From positions 1 through 39,940 of the forward strand of contig CAZCRT010000028.1 of the NCBI GenBank assembly GCA_964501185.1: a DNA stretch of 39,940 nt, written 5' to 3'. The position numbers were made by a program, and so were the translations under genes. The stretch comes from BS150m-G50 sp964501185 [NCBI: uncultured Bacteroidia bacterium]. GTDB lineage: Bacteria > CAIWAD01 > BS150m-G50. This document shows positions 28,208 to 37,118 of the stretch, in pieces (within the stretch, counting starts at the first letter, position 1; every line of letters begins with the position of its first letter). The notes beneath the pieces were generated by a model that was not told the origin of the DNA, ran no database searches, and saw only the letters and a list, made by a program, of their open reading frames with translations.

Positions 28208-29007
28208 TGCCTTTCGCTTCTCAATCACTGCTGCAACATCACCTGCTCGACCTGCCCGACTGCCAGCTTTCCCTGCACACAGGCGGCAGTGGTGAGCCGA
28301 TTGTATTACTGCATGGTTTCACCCGCACCGGTCGCTCTCACTGGAATGATGAGGAGATCGCTTTTCTCGCAGATTACCACCTGATCATACCTGATTTACC
28401 GGGGCACGGTTTATCACAACATCGCTCCGGGAATTGGAGTCACGCTGGCATTGCTGAAGATATTCTCAACATGTGCCGGTTACTCGGTCATTCCCGGGCA
28501 CATTTCGTCGGCTTCAGCAGCGGCGGTATGGCACTGTATTATCTGGCTCTGGCGCATCCGGAGTTGATATGCAGTATGACCTGTATTTCCAGTGGAATTC
28601 GTATCGAACAGACGACATGTGATACAATCGCCGGGATCTGTTCCGTCGATAATCCGAATTACCAGCAGACGATCAGTTACCTGGACCGGTTACATGCACC
28701 GGGTCAGGGTGAACAATATGGTCGGGAGATAATGAGGAAATGGCAGGAGCTGACTGCAGGTAAAGGAGACCCTGACCTGTCATATCAGGAACTCTGTGGG
28801 ATCACACGGCCTCTGTTGATAGTGCACGGGGATAATGACTCATTCTTTCCCCTGCAGCAGGCTCAGGAGGTGCATGCGGCAGTGGCGGGAAGTCGTCTGT
28901 TGATTCTTGAAGGGGAGGGGCACTTCGTTACAGGGGAAGCCAACAGGGGAACTTTCGAACAGGAACTACTGGCTTTTCTCGCAGCTCACCCCTGCTCTGC
29001 TCCATAA
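28207..29007 (+). CDS. Alpha/beta-hydrolase
   Basis: The protein has 266 residues from the ATG at 28207, which overlaps the lipoprotein stop by one base (TGATG). The oxyanion motif LLHGFTRTGRSHW lies near 33-45, LPGHG near 65-69, the nucleophile Ser in GFSSGG near residue 100, the acid in IVHGDNDSFF and His in EGEGHFV. The fold resembles MenH and carboxylesterases, and substrate is unknown. It closes the plus-strand operon, and its last 42 bases overlap the end of the convergent ABC gene. One GTGATACA copy lies in sense, encoding C-D-T. Confidence 0.85.
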   Translation: MPFASQSLLQHHLLDLPDCQLSLHTGGSGEPIVLLHGFTRTGRSHWNDEEIAFLADYHLIIPDLPGHGLSQHRSGNWSHAGIAEDILNMCRLLGHSRAHFVGFSSGGMALYYLALAHPELICSMTCISSGIRIEQTTCDTIAGICSVDNPNYQQTISYLDRLHAPGQGEQYGREIMRKWQELTAGKGDPDLSYQELCGITRPLLIVHGDNDSFFPLQQAQEVHAAVAGSRLLILEGEGHFVTGEANRGTFEQELLAFLAAHPCSAP

Positions 29008-30372
29008 GGCAGGCCTTTCCAGCTTCACCTGCAGATCCGCCCCCAGTTCATCACCGCACAAAAGGTGATCGATCAGAACGATACTCCGTTCCGGATGCTT
29101 CAACTCGCGTAGTAACCCGATCAGTCGAGTGCGGGTAGGAATATCCAGACCGATAAACGGTTCATCCAGCAACAGGATTTTCTGATCACTGGCCAGCAAC
29201 TCCAGCAGTGCCAGCAGACGCCTGTGACCCCGTGGCATCTCCGCCAGCGGTTCATCGAGGATATCCTCTGTCAGATCGAATTTTGCCAGCAGTTTTATTG
29301 TTTCAGGTAACTGGTCTGAATGCCTCTGAAACTCAAGCTCCCTGCGGAAGGTTGGCAAAATGAATTGATGCTCTGGATACTGAAATGTGTAGCTGATTCC
29401 ATCAGCTGCAAAGGAAGTTCCATCCTGGAATTGCATCCTTTTCTGATCAAGCACAATTTCGCCCATATCCGGTTGTAACAATCCTGCCAGCAGAAGGGCC
29501 AGTGTTGTCTTCCCACTTCCCATTTCACCCTGAAGATGTATCATACTACCTGCGGGTAACTCCAACTCCATTTTGTCCAGCAACGGATAATCAGGCGACC
29601 AGGCATACTCAAGACGGTGAGAAGCAAGCAGGACAGGTACTTTGCCATCTGTAACATTACCATTCTCAGAATAATCCCTGGCAGGTTGTTCTACTGAGGT
29701 GACCAGAGGCAGCCAGTCCGGATGCTGTGTGGCCAGAAAGGTTCTGAATTCATCCGTCGATCCTGAGAACTCAACACTACCATCAGCGAGGTGTATCACC
29801 TGATCACAACAGCTCAGTTCCCGCTTATCCTGTGTAACAGTAACGATCAACTTGCCCTGTTGCTGCTCATTCTGCAATAAACCGGTTACTATCCTGGCAG
29901 TTCTGTTATCGAGATAAGCCAGCGCATCGTCAAGAAACCAGGCCTGCGGGTCCTGCATCAGTGCTACCGCCAGAACTACCAGTTGTTTCTGTCCCCCGGA
30001 AAGGTTCCAGGGGTCCCGCCGCAGCAACGGCTGCAGGTTGAGTATACCGGTGACCTCTTCCAGGCGACGTTTGATTGTATCACGAGACTGTGCCAGGTTC
30101 TCCAATGGGAAAACGAGCTCCTGCTCCACCCTGTGGAAAAAGAACTGATTCTCGGGATTAGCCCGTACCAACGCTATAGAGTCCAATGATTGGAGCGGAT
30201 CCTGACAGCATTCGCGTGTTCCAGCCAGTACTTCAAGCAGGGTGCTTTTCCCGGAGCCATTGGCACCTGTGATACAGATCCACTCCCCTTTCTCCAGTAT
30301 CAAAGGGGGCAAAGCCAATATGAAACCGGAATTCACCCGGTAGTTAATATCTGGTGTTGTCAGAATCGGCAT
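28966..30372 (-). CDS. Fused ECF/CbiO-type ABC ATPase (two nucleotide-binding domains)
   Basis: The protein has 468 residues and two ABC domains. Domain 1 has Walker A GANGSGKS (36-43), NPENQFF (72-78, the ECF-type Q loop) and signature LSGGQ (124-128), but Walker B ends LDD (Asp149 for the usual Glu) and the switch His is Gln181. Domain 2 has Walker A GEMGSGKT (282-289), YPEHQFI (332-338), Walker B LLLDE and switch IDHLL, but its signature is MPRGH (379-383). One composite site is therefore canonical and the other degenerate. No EcfT or substrate-binding S component is nearby, so the substrate is unknown. Its start overlaps the waaA end by 29 bases. It contains three GTGATACA copies. Confidence 0.85.
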   Translation of the reverse strand: MPILTTPDINYRVNSGFILALPPLILEKGEWICITGANGSGKSTLLEVLAGTRECCQDPLQSLDSIALVRANPENQFFFHRVEQELVFPLENLAQSRDTIKRRLEEVTGILNLQPLLRRDPWNLSGGQKQLVVLAVALMQDPQAWFLDDALAYLDNRTARIVTGLLQNEQQQGKLIVTVTQDKRELSCCDQVIHLADGSVEFSGSTDEFRTFLATQHPDWLPLVTSVEQPARDYSENGNVTDGKVPVLLASHRLEYAWSPDYPLLDKMELELPAGSMIHLQGEMGSGKTTLALLLAGLLQPDMGEIVLDQKRMQFQDGTSFAADGISYTFQYPEHQFILPTFRRELEFQRHSDQLPETIKLLAKFDLTEDILDEPLAEMPRGHRRLLALLELLASDQKILLLDEPFIGLDIPTRTRLIGLLRELKHPERSIVLIDHLLCGDELGADLQVKLERPALWSRAGVSCEKSQ

Positions 30373-31714
30373 GGGGATCTGTCACGCTGTTAAGGTGAGT
30401 CTTGAGGAGCTCATGAATACGTCCTGTCGTTCCGCTGTTACGCTTGACAACTGCCAGAGCAGCTTCACCAGCCTGTTTACACTTGTGAGGTTCACTCAGC
30501 CAGTCACTTACCAGGGATTCAATTTCCGCTGCTGTTCTTACCATGAATCCACCTCCATCAACAAGGAGTTGTGCGGCTTCGGCAGAAACGCCGTTTCGGG
30601 GGCCAAACATTACCGGGATACTGAAAGCAGCCGGTTCAATAACCGAGTGAACACCTGTAGTGAATCCACCACCGACATATGCTGCGTCAGCGTAGCGGTA
30701 GAGGCCTGCCAGCAAACCAACCTTGTCTACGATGATTACCCGCACTTCGCCTGCAGTGGTATTTTCATTGAGATTGCTATAACGAAGGGTTGCGAGTTTT
30801 AACCGGGCCAGGACTGTTTCCAGTTGAGTGATAGCAGCCGGAAGTGGCTCATGAGGTACAATGATCAAACGGAAGCGCGGATATTGCTTGAAAATCTCAT
30901 TGAAGGCTGTCAGGAGTCGTTCCTGCCCCGGAGGCCAGGTGGAACCGGCAATGAATACGAAATTACCTTCACAGAAAGTTGCCGGAATATTGTCCTGTTG
31001 CTCCCGGCTGATCTGTAACCGTTGCAGTACCCTGTCGTAGCGGGTCTCACCAGGTTCTACGATTCCCTGATGCGCTGGAAGCAGTTGATGGAATTTATCA
31101 GCAGCTGCACTGTTGACAGGAAGTATGGTATCGAAATGAGAGAACACATTATGGAAGAAATTTCTGAAGAGCGGTTTCAGACGCATCGTACCAGGATGAA
31201 AATTGCCATTGATCAGCAGGGAAGTAATCCCCTTCCTGCTGGTTTCCCAGACAGTGTTTGGCCAGATATCATGCTTGGTAACTACAAAGATATCCGGATG
31301 TATCAGGTCAATAAAACGTCTCACATCTTTACGGAAATCCAGAGGTGCAAATGCAACCAGGTCAACCAGATGAAAGTCGCGAAAATTATTCAGACCGGAT
31401 GTTGAGAAAAATGTGAGGATCACCTGACAGCTGTCAGCCTGCTTGATGACTTCCAGAAGTGGGACCAGTGCTTCATACTCTCCCATTGAAGCACAGTGAA
31501 ACCAAACCCGTGGACGGTCATCCTTCAGTTCACGACTGTTGACAACGACCTGCCTGAAATGATCTTCCCTTGCCTGCAGGTTTTCTCTGATTTTCAGGTT
31601 AAAGATTCCCACCAGCCGTGCCAGGAAATATGTAATGGGAACGACAACCAGATTGTACAGCAGTTGCCACCGGTTCCAACCAGGTACCGTTCCGTAATCA
31701 TCCCGTGGGCTCAT
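30344..31714 (-). CDS. 3-deoxy-D-manno-octulosonic acid (Kdo) transferase
   Basis: The protein has 456 residues from the ATG at 31714, which overlaps the preceding stop by one base (TAATG). A longer in-frame start lies inside the neighbour gene. It transfers Kdo from CMP-Kdo to lipid IVA at the inner membrane. The N-terminus has LLYNLVVVPITYFLARL (membrane anchor), then WFHCASMGEYEALVPLL with the catalytic Glu, SGLNNF, TKHDIWPN, AGSTWPPGQE, and YVGGGFTTGVHSVIEPAAFSIPVMFGPRN. It shows that the organism makes Kdo-lipid A. Confidence 0.93.
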   Translation of the reverse strand: MSPRDDYGTVPGWNRWQLLYNLVVVPITYFLARLVGIFNLKIRENLQAREDHFRQVVVNSRELKDDRPRVWFHCASMGEYEALVPLLEVIKQADSCQVILTFFSTSGLNNFRDFHLVDLVAFAPLDFRKDVRRFIDLIHPDIFVVTKHDIWPNTVWETSRKGITSLLINGNFHPGTMRLKPLFRNFFHNVFSHFDTILPVNSAAADKFHQLLPAHQGIVEPGETRYDRVLQRLQISREQQDNIPATFCEGNFVFIAGSTWPPGQERLLTAFNEIFKQYPRFRLIIVPHEPLPAAITQLETVLARLKLATLRYSNLNENTTAGEVRVIIVDKVGLLAGLYRYADAAYVGGGFTTGVHSVIEPAAFSIPVMFGPRNGVSAEAAQLLVDGGGFMVRTAAEIESLVSDWLSEPHKCKQAGEAALAVVKRNSGTTGRIHELLKTHLNSVTDPHADSDNTRY

Positions 31715-32691
31715 TACCGCTCCACCATATTTGTGAGTTTCCTGATTGTGGCCATTACCATTGCGGGAGGCAACTTCCGCATACAGTCGAAGTGCGTTTT
31801 TGGACATGTATCACGGCCAATGTGCGAACAGGGTCGGCAGCGCAACTCCTCACGCTCCATGATTGTTACACCTGAATATGGCGGTATAAATCCCAACTCC
31901 CTCGTACTGCTGCCAACCAGCAACAGGACAGGACTGTTAACAGCTGTTGCCAGATGCAGCAGACCTGTATCTCCAGTGACAACCAGCCTGGCAGCACGCA
32001 GTCTGGTAGCGGTCTGCGCCAGGGTCAATCTTCCACAGTAGTTCTCAATTATCCCCTCAGGGCCATAACTGCACAGTTGCTCTGCAAGCGGTTGCTCCAG
32101 TACACCACCAAAGAGTTCCAGACGCCATCCTGCAGAAAGCAGCTGCTCAACCAACTGTTCCCAGTAATCTGCAGGCCAGCTCTTGGTAAACTTACCGGCA
32201 CCAGGGACCAGAGCCAGGGTCGGCTGCGCTGCTTCCTCCTGTTCAGCGAATGAGTACCATTCAGGTGCCAGCAGTTGTGGATCCTCCTGCAGCAGCGACA
32301 GATAGCGTTGTGTCACAAATGGCAGAGATAACCTGTATCGAGTATGGAGTAACAACCAGCGCTGGAGATATCTCTTATGCTGCCGCTTACATTTTCCCTG
32401 CAGGCGTGCTGTCAGCCAGCGACTGCGAAGACTGGCGTGAAGGTCATAAGTGATATCCGGTTTGAAGTCCTTCAGCTGCCGCAGCAGCTCACCTGGAGAC
32501 CTGTCTTTCGGCAAAGCGAACAACTCCAGGTCAAACGGCCAACCAGCAGGTATCTCACTGAAAGCCTGTTTGGTCACATATCCGATAGTTGCTTCTGGAT
32601 AGCGTCTACGCAGTTCCCGTATAAATGGCTCAGTGAGTATCAGATCACCGAGCGAGGAAAAACGAATGACCAGTATTCGTCGTGGAGTCAC
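31714..32691 (-). CDS. Glycosyltransferase family 9 (heptosyltransferase-like)
   Basis: The protein has 325 residues. LVIRFSSLGDLILTEPFIRELRRRYP at the N-terminus and VTGDTGLLHLATAVNSPVLLLVGSS near residues 236-260 are typical of ADP-heptose:LPS heptosyltransferases. The last 40 residues contain C-RPC-C-CM, the cysteine cluster found in many WaaF-like proteins. Together with gmhA and waaA it supports a heptose-containing inner core. Which heptose it adds cannot be told. Its start overlaps the ApbE-like gene by four bases. One GTGATACA copy encodes R-D-T. Confidence 0.9.
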   Translation of the reverse strand: MTPRRILVIRFSSLGDLILTEPFIRELRRRYPEATIGYVTKQAFSEIPAGWPFDLELFALPKDRSPGELLRQLKDFKPDITYDLHASLRSRWLTARLQGKCKRQHKRYLQRWLLLHTRYRLSLPFVTQRYLSLLQEDPQLLAPEWYSFAEQEEAAQPTLALVPGAGKFTKSWPADYWEQLVEQLLSAGWRLELFGGVLEQPLAEQLCSYGPEGIIENYCGRLTLAQTATRLRAARLVVTGDTGLLHLATAVNSPVLLLVGSSTRELGFIPPYSGVTIMEREELRCRPCSHIGRDTCPKTHFDCMRKLPPAMVMATIRKLTNMVER

Positions 32692-33620
32692 TTCAGCCTG
32701 GCGGCAAGTTCAGGGGAACCACGATGTGAGCCATCATCCATCAGAATCAAACCTTCTACTGCGGCTGCCTCATACTGAAGCTGTGCTGCTTCCGCTGGCT
32801 GTAACAGACCTGCCAGAGCCATTCCGTGAGCAGTCAGGGGATCCTGATTACGGACAATGCTGATACGGTCGGTCGCAGCCAGCTGTCCGGTCAAAGGATT
32901 AACCAGTGGATAGCCACCTCCGGCAGCATACAGAACCGCCAGACAACCCTGCTCGTGGGTGATGCTGTGGTTTTCTTCATTCTCATTCCTGCCTGGCAAC
33001 TCTACTCTATACTCGGTGGGAATTCCAATTGTCATGTAAAGCGGTCCAACCTGCAGCAATCCCTGCGACAACCGTGCCTCCAACCAGGTATGTGCGTGGT
33101 TGGCGTACCAGGCAGGCAGCAGTGGAGTTACGTCCCAGGCTGCTTCCGGTCCATAGATCAGAAAACTGCTGCTGGCAGAGATAAAGCCACAGCTCTGGAT
33201 GTGAACCAGTGCGCTGTCCAGCCGAACGGGGTCAGGTTCTGAGTCAGCATTAAGCCAGAGTGATGCCAGAGCTCCGGTGCGCAAATCAATGAGCCCCTCC
33301 GTCGTTCTTCCCAGGTTCATGATCTCCAGGATGAAGTCGAAAGCCTCTTTATCAAACGAAACTGATTTATCATTGGCCACCCGGTTAAGCTCAGCAATCA
33401 GACCATCTTCGTTAGCGGGATCCATAACCTGTCGACGCATCAACTCCTGTTTCAGGCCGCTCATCAGTTTATCGAGCGGTTGATGTGTCACACCATCAGG
33501 GATCTGGAGTGTAATCTGTATACCATTGAAATCAAGTGAAGCCTCCTCAGGTGCCTTCTGTCCACAGCCCTGTAACAGGATCGCAATCGTCAACACAGCG
33601 TAGATAAGGTAAAGTCGCAT
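32688..33620 (-). CDS. ApbE-like lipoprotein, probably not a functional flavin transferase
   Basis: The protein has 310 residues. A signal peptide ends at the lipobox LQGC (Cys19). The middle resembles the ApbE fold: ELNRVANDKSVSFDKEAFDFILEIMNLGRTTEGLIDLRTGALASLW matches the usual NrxN / GaFDpTvgpLv-lW segment. Near the end YPLVNPLTGQLA replaces HIIDPrTG, and DPLTAHGMALAGLL replaces the metal-binding aDalATAl segment, with His for Asp. The usual DLGGIAKGY FAD loop is DVTPLLPAWY here. I infer loss of FMN-transferase activity and a new envelope role. Overlap with the glycosyltransferase gene (four bases) places it in the LPS cluster. Confidence 0.65.
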   Translation of the reverse strand: MRLYLIYAVLTIAILLQGCGQKAPEEASLDFNGIQITLQIPDGVTHQPLDKLMSGLKQELMRRQVMDPANEDGLIAELNRVANDKSVSFDKEAFDFILEIMNLGRTTEGLIDLRTGALASLWLNADSEPDPVRLDSALVHIQSCGFISASSSFLIYGPEAAWDVTPLLPAWYANHAHTWLEARLSQGLLQVGPLYMTIGIPTEYRVELPGRNENEENHSITHEQGCLAVLYAAGGGYPLVNPLTGQLAATDRISIVRNQDPLTAHGMALAGLLQPAEAAQLQYEAAAVEGLILMDDGSHRGSPELAARLK

Positions 33621-33629
33621 TGGAGTCTC

Positions 33630-34607
33630 CTAGTTTTTTCTCTGCAGCAGATAGCCGGTCAGATCACTCAGTGCCTGCTTCTGCTCACTTTCCGGGAACT
33701 GATGTAATTGTTCCACAGCCAGCTCTATTAAAACAGTTGCCTCACGCTCGGCTGCATCAACACCACCCTGCTCGCACACCATCCGTATTAACTTCCGTCG
33801 CGCCCGGACGCCCGGTGTTGCCATGAGACCCTTGATAACAACCTGCCTGTGAACAGGTGCATCCCGCAACAGGTGCAATAATGGCAATGTCATTTTCCCG
33901 TCTTTAAGGTCGCTGCCAACCGGTTTTCCGGTCATGGAACTATTACCGGTATAGTCGAGTATATCGTCCCGTATCTGAAAAGCAATACCAAGCTGCTCAC
34001 CAAAAACAGCCATCGCCTGTTGCTGTTCACGATCAGCGCCTGCGGTCAGTGCTCCCAACTCACAGGTAGCAGACATCAACACACCGGTCTTATCGGCAAT
34101 CATCTGTAAATATGTATCGTAGTCCAGCTTTCGCTTACGAGCACCACTCAGTTGTACAAGTTCCCCCCTGGCCATACGACGGGCACATTGCGAGAGTATT
34201 TCGAATACTCTAAAATCGCGTAACTCCAGCATGGCAATCAGTGAGTTTGCCAACATATAGTCACCCATCAACACTGCAGCTTTGCGACCGAACACACGCT
34301 GCATGGAGGGTAGTCCCCGCCTGAGTTCACTATCATCGACCACATCGTCATGTGCCAGTGTGGCATTGTGCAACAGCTCAATAATAATGGCTGCCTTATA
34401 AGTGTCATCGGTAACCCTGCCGTTCAGGCGTGCGGTAAGCAGCGCCAGTTTGGGACGCAACATCTTCCCGCGCCGCCGCTGCTGATAACGGATGACCTTG
34501 TCGATTAACCTGACATCACTGGCAATAAAGCTGAAATAGCGATCAGTGAACTCAGCGAGTTCAGCAGCTATCACTTTTTCCCAGCTGGCAGGCTGTCTGG
34601 CCATCAT
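33630..34607 (-). CDS. Polyprenyl diphosphate synthase (IspB-like)
   Basis: The protein has 325 residues and elongates allylic diphosphates with isopentenyl diphosphate. The first Asp-rich motif DDVVDD lies at 87-92, followed by RRGLPSM, and the second is in FQIRDDILDY near 210-219. The residues before the first motif (AT-LAH) are small, which fits a long product (C35-C45) such as a quinone side chain, though length cannot be fixed. The product could also feed the PcrB enzyme. It is the first gene of the run to waaA and ecfA-like, nine bases before the ApbE-like gene. Confidence 0.92.
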   Translation of the reverse strand: MMARQPASWEKVIAAELAEFTDRYFSFIASDVRLIDKVIRYQQRRRGKMLRPKLALLTARLNGRVTDDTYKAAIIIELLHNATLAHDDVVDDSELRRGLPSMQRVFGRKAAVLMGDYMLANSLIAMLELRDFRVFEILSQCARRMARGELVQLSGARKRKLDYDTYLQMIADKTGVLMSATCELGALTAGADREQQQAMAVFGEQLGIAFQIRDDILDYTGNSSMTGKPVGSDLKDGKMTLPLLHLLRDAPVHRQVVIKGLMATPGVRARRKLIRMVCEQGGVDAAEREATVLIELAVEQLHQFPESEQKQALSDLTGYLLQRKN

Positions 34608-34761
34608 ATACGACAGGGATCATTCATAAATACTACCCGGATGTCTATTCGCCTTACAACTTGGATGCAATGTTGCTTTCCTTGTGTGTGACACAATATA
34701 AAACGCAACTGCGGATATTCAACAAATTCCCCGGCAGGGTTTGAGCAGTGCCATTTCTCAA

Positions 34762-35646
34762 TCATTGCTCCATCTGATGGTATAGATAGAGCACTCCGTC
34801 GACATAAGGCTGGCTGTGATTGTAGTTCCAGATTGCCCTGCGACGCTGCTTCTCATCAGTGACCTGTCGCCAGCCGTTTCGAGCCAGATAATTGGCAGTT
34901 GATGCTGCAGCATCCCCGAACTGGTGCAGATTCACAACACCATCCTGGTTCCAGTCTATTCCATATCCCTGGATACTTGAAGGAAGAAACTGTGGAATAC
35001 CGGCAGCACCGGCCCAGGAACCCTGCAGGGATTCCAGTACAACTGCAGGATACAGCCCTAGTAAAGTGTTGAGTTCACGCAATGCCCATTTGCGCTTGCG
35101 TTTGGATCGTTTACGAACATTTTCAGCAACCTCTTCCGGGTCCCGTTCCGGTTCATTCTTACATGCACTGTCAATATTCCATGCAATAACTTCCGGTTCT
35201 TCCAGAAGGGTGAGTGTGAAAAACAGATCCCGGATCAGATAATCACCTGTGTTCTCTCCCAGTCTGCTTTCGGTGAACCAGATCGCTGAAAGTATCTCAG
35301 GATCTGCCCCATAAACATCACAGATAACCTTAAGTGTATCACGCTTATCTTCCAGAAAGTCACGACAGGCAGATATGGTTTCAGGCAGGTGTAGGTGTTG
35401 ATAGGAGGAGGCCACTTCACGATGCTGGATATTTATCTTCAACACACCGGGCAGGTAATCCAGTTCAGCCATGCTGAAAGTTTGTATCACGCTATCCGGT
35501 AAACCTGCACCGATTTCACCGGTTTCCAGCAATTGCCTTACAACAGTCTCGGGGGAAGGTAACTCCGGGGAGGTTTCTGCTGCCAGTTGCTGCGTTATCC
35601 CGACTGAAAGCAGAGCCAGTAACAAGCAGGCCACTGAAAACTTCAT
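34762..35646 (-). CDS. Lytic murein transglycosylase, MltB-like
   Basis: The protein has 294 residues with a signal peptide (cleavage near LAAE, residue 23). The catalytic Glu is in WFTESRLGENTGDY near residue 125, and the family-typical GSWAGAAGIPQFLPSSIQGYGIDWNQDGVVNLHQFGDAAASTANYL follows near 210-255. No lipobox is seen, so it should be soluble in the periplasm rather than anchored like E. coli MltB. It cuts MurNAc-GlcNAc bonds with 1,6-anhydro ends. Two GTGATACA copies lie in sense and a third lies in the leader at 35685. Confidence 0.9.
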   Translation of the reverse strand: MKFSVACLLLALLSVGITQQLAAETSPELPSPETVVRQLLETGEIGAGLPDSVIQTFSMAELDYLPGVLKINIQHREVASSYQHLHLPETISACRDFLEDKRDTLKVICDVYGADPEILSAIWFTESRLGENTGDYLIRDLFFTLTLLEEPEVIAWNIDSACKNEPERDPEEVAENVRKRSKRKRKWALRELNTLLGLYPAVVLESLQGSWAGAAGIPQFLPSSIQGYGIDWNQDGVVNLHQFGDAAASTANYLARNGWRQVTDEKQRRRAIWNYNHSQPYVDGVLYLYHQMEQ

Positions 35647-35745
35647 CTATTATCTCCGTAATTTCTTTCAAATCGCCTTCATAATGTATCACAACCGCGC
35701 AACATCCTTCAGTGGTATGCTGCCAATACCCTGCAGGGAGCCCTG

Positions 35746-37089
35746 TTATTTACGATCCCGCTCCTGGCGCCGGTTCATGAATTCCAGTTTGATCGGGACG
35801 CCGGTGAAATTAAATGCTTCCCGGATCTTGCGTTCAAGGAAGCGCTGCCAGCTTATGTCAACCAGATCTGGAAAACGGGTGATAAACCGAAACACGGTCG
35901 GCCTGACGCGATGTTGATACATACGATCAAAAGTGATGTACTTACCCTTACGAGCTGGTGGTGGTGTGCGTTCAATGACCGGCTCCAGCACCTCCTTCAG
36001 CTGCTCTGGTGTCAACATCAATCCCCGTGCTTCTTCCACTTCGAGCACACGCTCCATCAACCGGTGTACGCGTTGACGATTTATCACTGAAATAAATTCC
36101 AGCGGAACAAACTTCAGGTTGGGCAATTGATCATAGATGGAACTCCTGAAATCACCCATTGTGGAAGTATCCTTCTCCACCAGATCCCACTTGTTCACTG
36201 CGATGATAACTCCTTTTTTCATCTCATTCGCTTTCTGGAGGACAGTGATATCCTGAGCTGAAAGGCGCTTCTCCGGTTCCATCAGTAGAATCGCCACATC
36301 GCAGCGTGTAATCGCCTGTTGCGTGCGCAGGTTGGCGTAGAATTCAATATTCTCTTTGACTTTTGTACGACGCCGCAGTCCGGCTGTATCAATGAGGGTG
36401 AAATCCCGTTTCTGGAACCTGTAGGGTGAGTCGGTACTGTCGCGTGTCGTCCCAGCCTGGGGAGTTACAATCATTCTTTCCTCCCCCAGCAGTGTGTTGA
36501 CCAGAGAGGATTTGCCAACATTGGGCTTTCCGATAATAGCCAGCTGAAGTGACTCATCTTCTTCAGTAGTTGTAACACCCTCCGGCAACAACGCTACAAG
36601 CGCGTCGAGCATATCACCCACACTGCGACCAGCTGTAGCAGAAACCGGGAACGGTTCCCCCAGACCGAGAGCGTAAAATTCACCGATCTCAAGTTCCCGC
36701 TGGGGATTATCAACTTTGTTCACTGCGAGCAGGAAAGGAATACCCCGATTGAGAAAGAGACGCGCCAGCTCCTTATCGGTATCGGTTACACCTGTCTGTA
36801 CATCAGCCAGAAAAAGGACCACATCAGCTTCCTCGATTCCCACTTCAACCTGCTCCCGGATAGCGATCTCGTATTCCTTGCTGGAGTCAGGCACATAGCC
36901 GCCGGTATCCATAAGAAAAAAAGTGTGCCCGTTCCACTCGGTGCGACTGTAGTGACGGTCACGGGTAACACCGGATTCACTGTCGACGATAGCCCGGCTT
37001 GCTCGAGTTATGCGGTTGAAAAGTGTCGACTTGCCAACATTGGGTCGACCGATGATTGCTACGACTGCCGATTTGTGTTTCAAAGCCAT
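35746..37089 (-). CDS. Ribosome biogenesis GTPase Der (EngA)
   Basis: The protein has 447 residues. Two tandem GTPase domains carry P-loops GRPNVGKST (about 15-23) and GKPNVGKSS (about 190-198), with DTGGY and DTAGL switch motifs and NKVD and NKWD base-binding motifs. A C-terminal KH-like domain ends in FTGVPIKLEF. It is essential for 50S assembly. It is 29 bases downstream of the AI-2E-family gene. Confidence 0.97.
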   Translation of the reverse strand: MALKHKSAVVAIIGRPNVGKSTLFNRITRASRAIVDSESGVTRDRHYSRTEWNGHTFFLMDTGGYVPDSSKEYEIAIREQVEVGIEEADVVLFLADVQTGVTDTDKELARLFLNRGIPFLLAVNKVDNPQRELEIGEFYALGLGEPFPVSATAGRSVGDMLDALVALLPEGVTTTEEDESLQLAIIGKPNVGKSSLVNTLLGEERMIVTPQAGTTRDSTDSPYRFQKRDFTLIDTAGLRRRTKVKENIEFYANLRTQQAITRCDVAILLMEPEKRLSAQDITVLQKANEMKKGVIIAVNKWDLVEKDTSTMGDFRSSIYDQLPNLKFVPLEFISVINRQRVHRLMERVLEVEEARGLMLTPEQLKEVLEPVIERTPPPARKGKYITFDRMYQHRVRPTVFRFITRFPDLVDISWQRFLERKIREAFNFTGVPIKLEFMNRRQERDRK

Positions 37090-37118
37090 AACCAGACTCG
37101 CTTTGTATTCAGTTTATT

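Noticed and set aside
23304-29007. A complete microcompartment locus
   Set aside because: Only the EutN/CcmL vertex gene is present. No BMC-H or BMC-T shell gene or aldehyde dehydrogenase occurs in the window.
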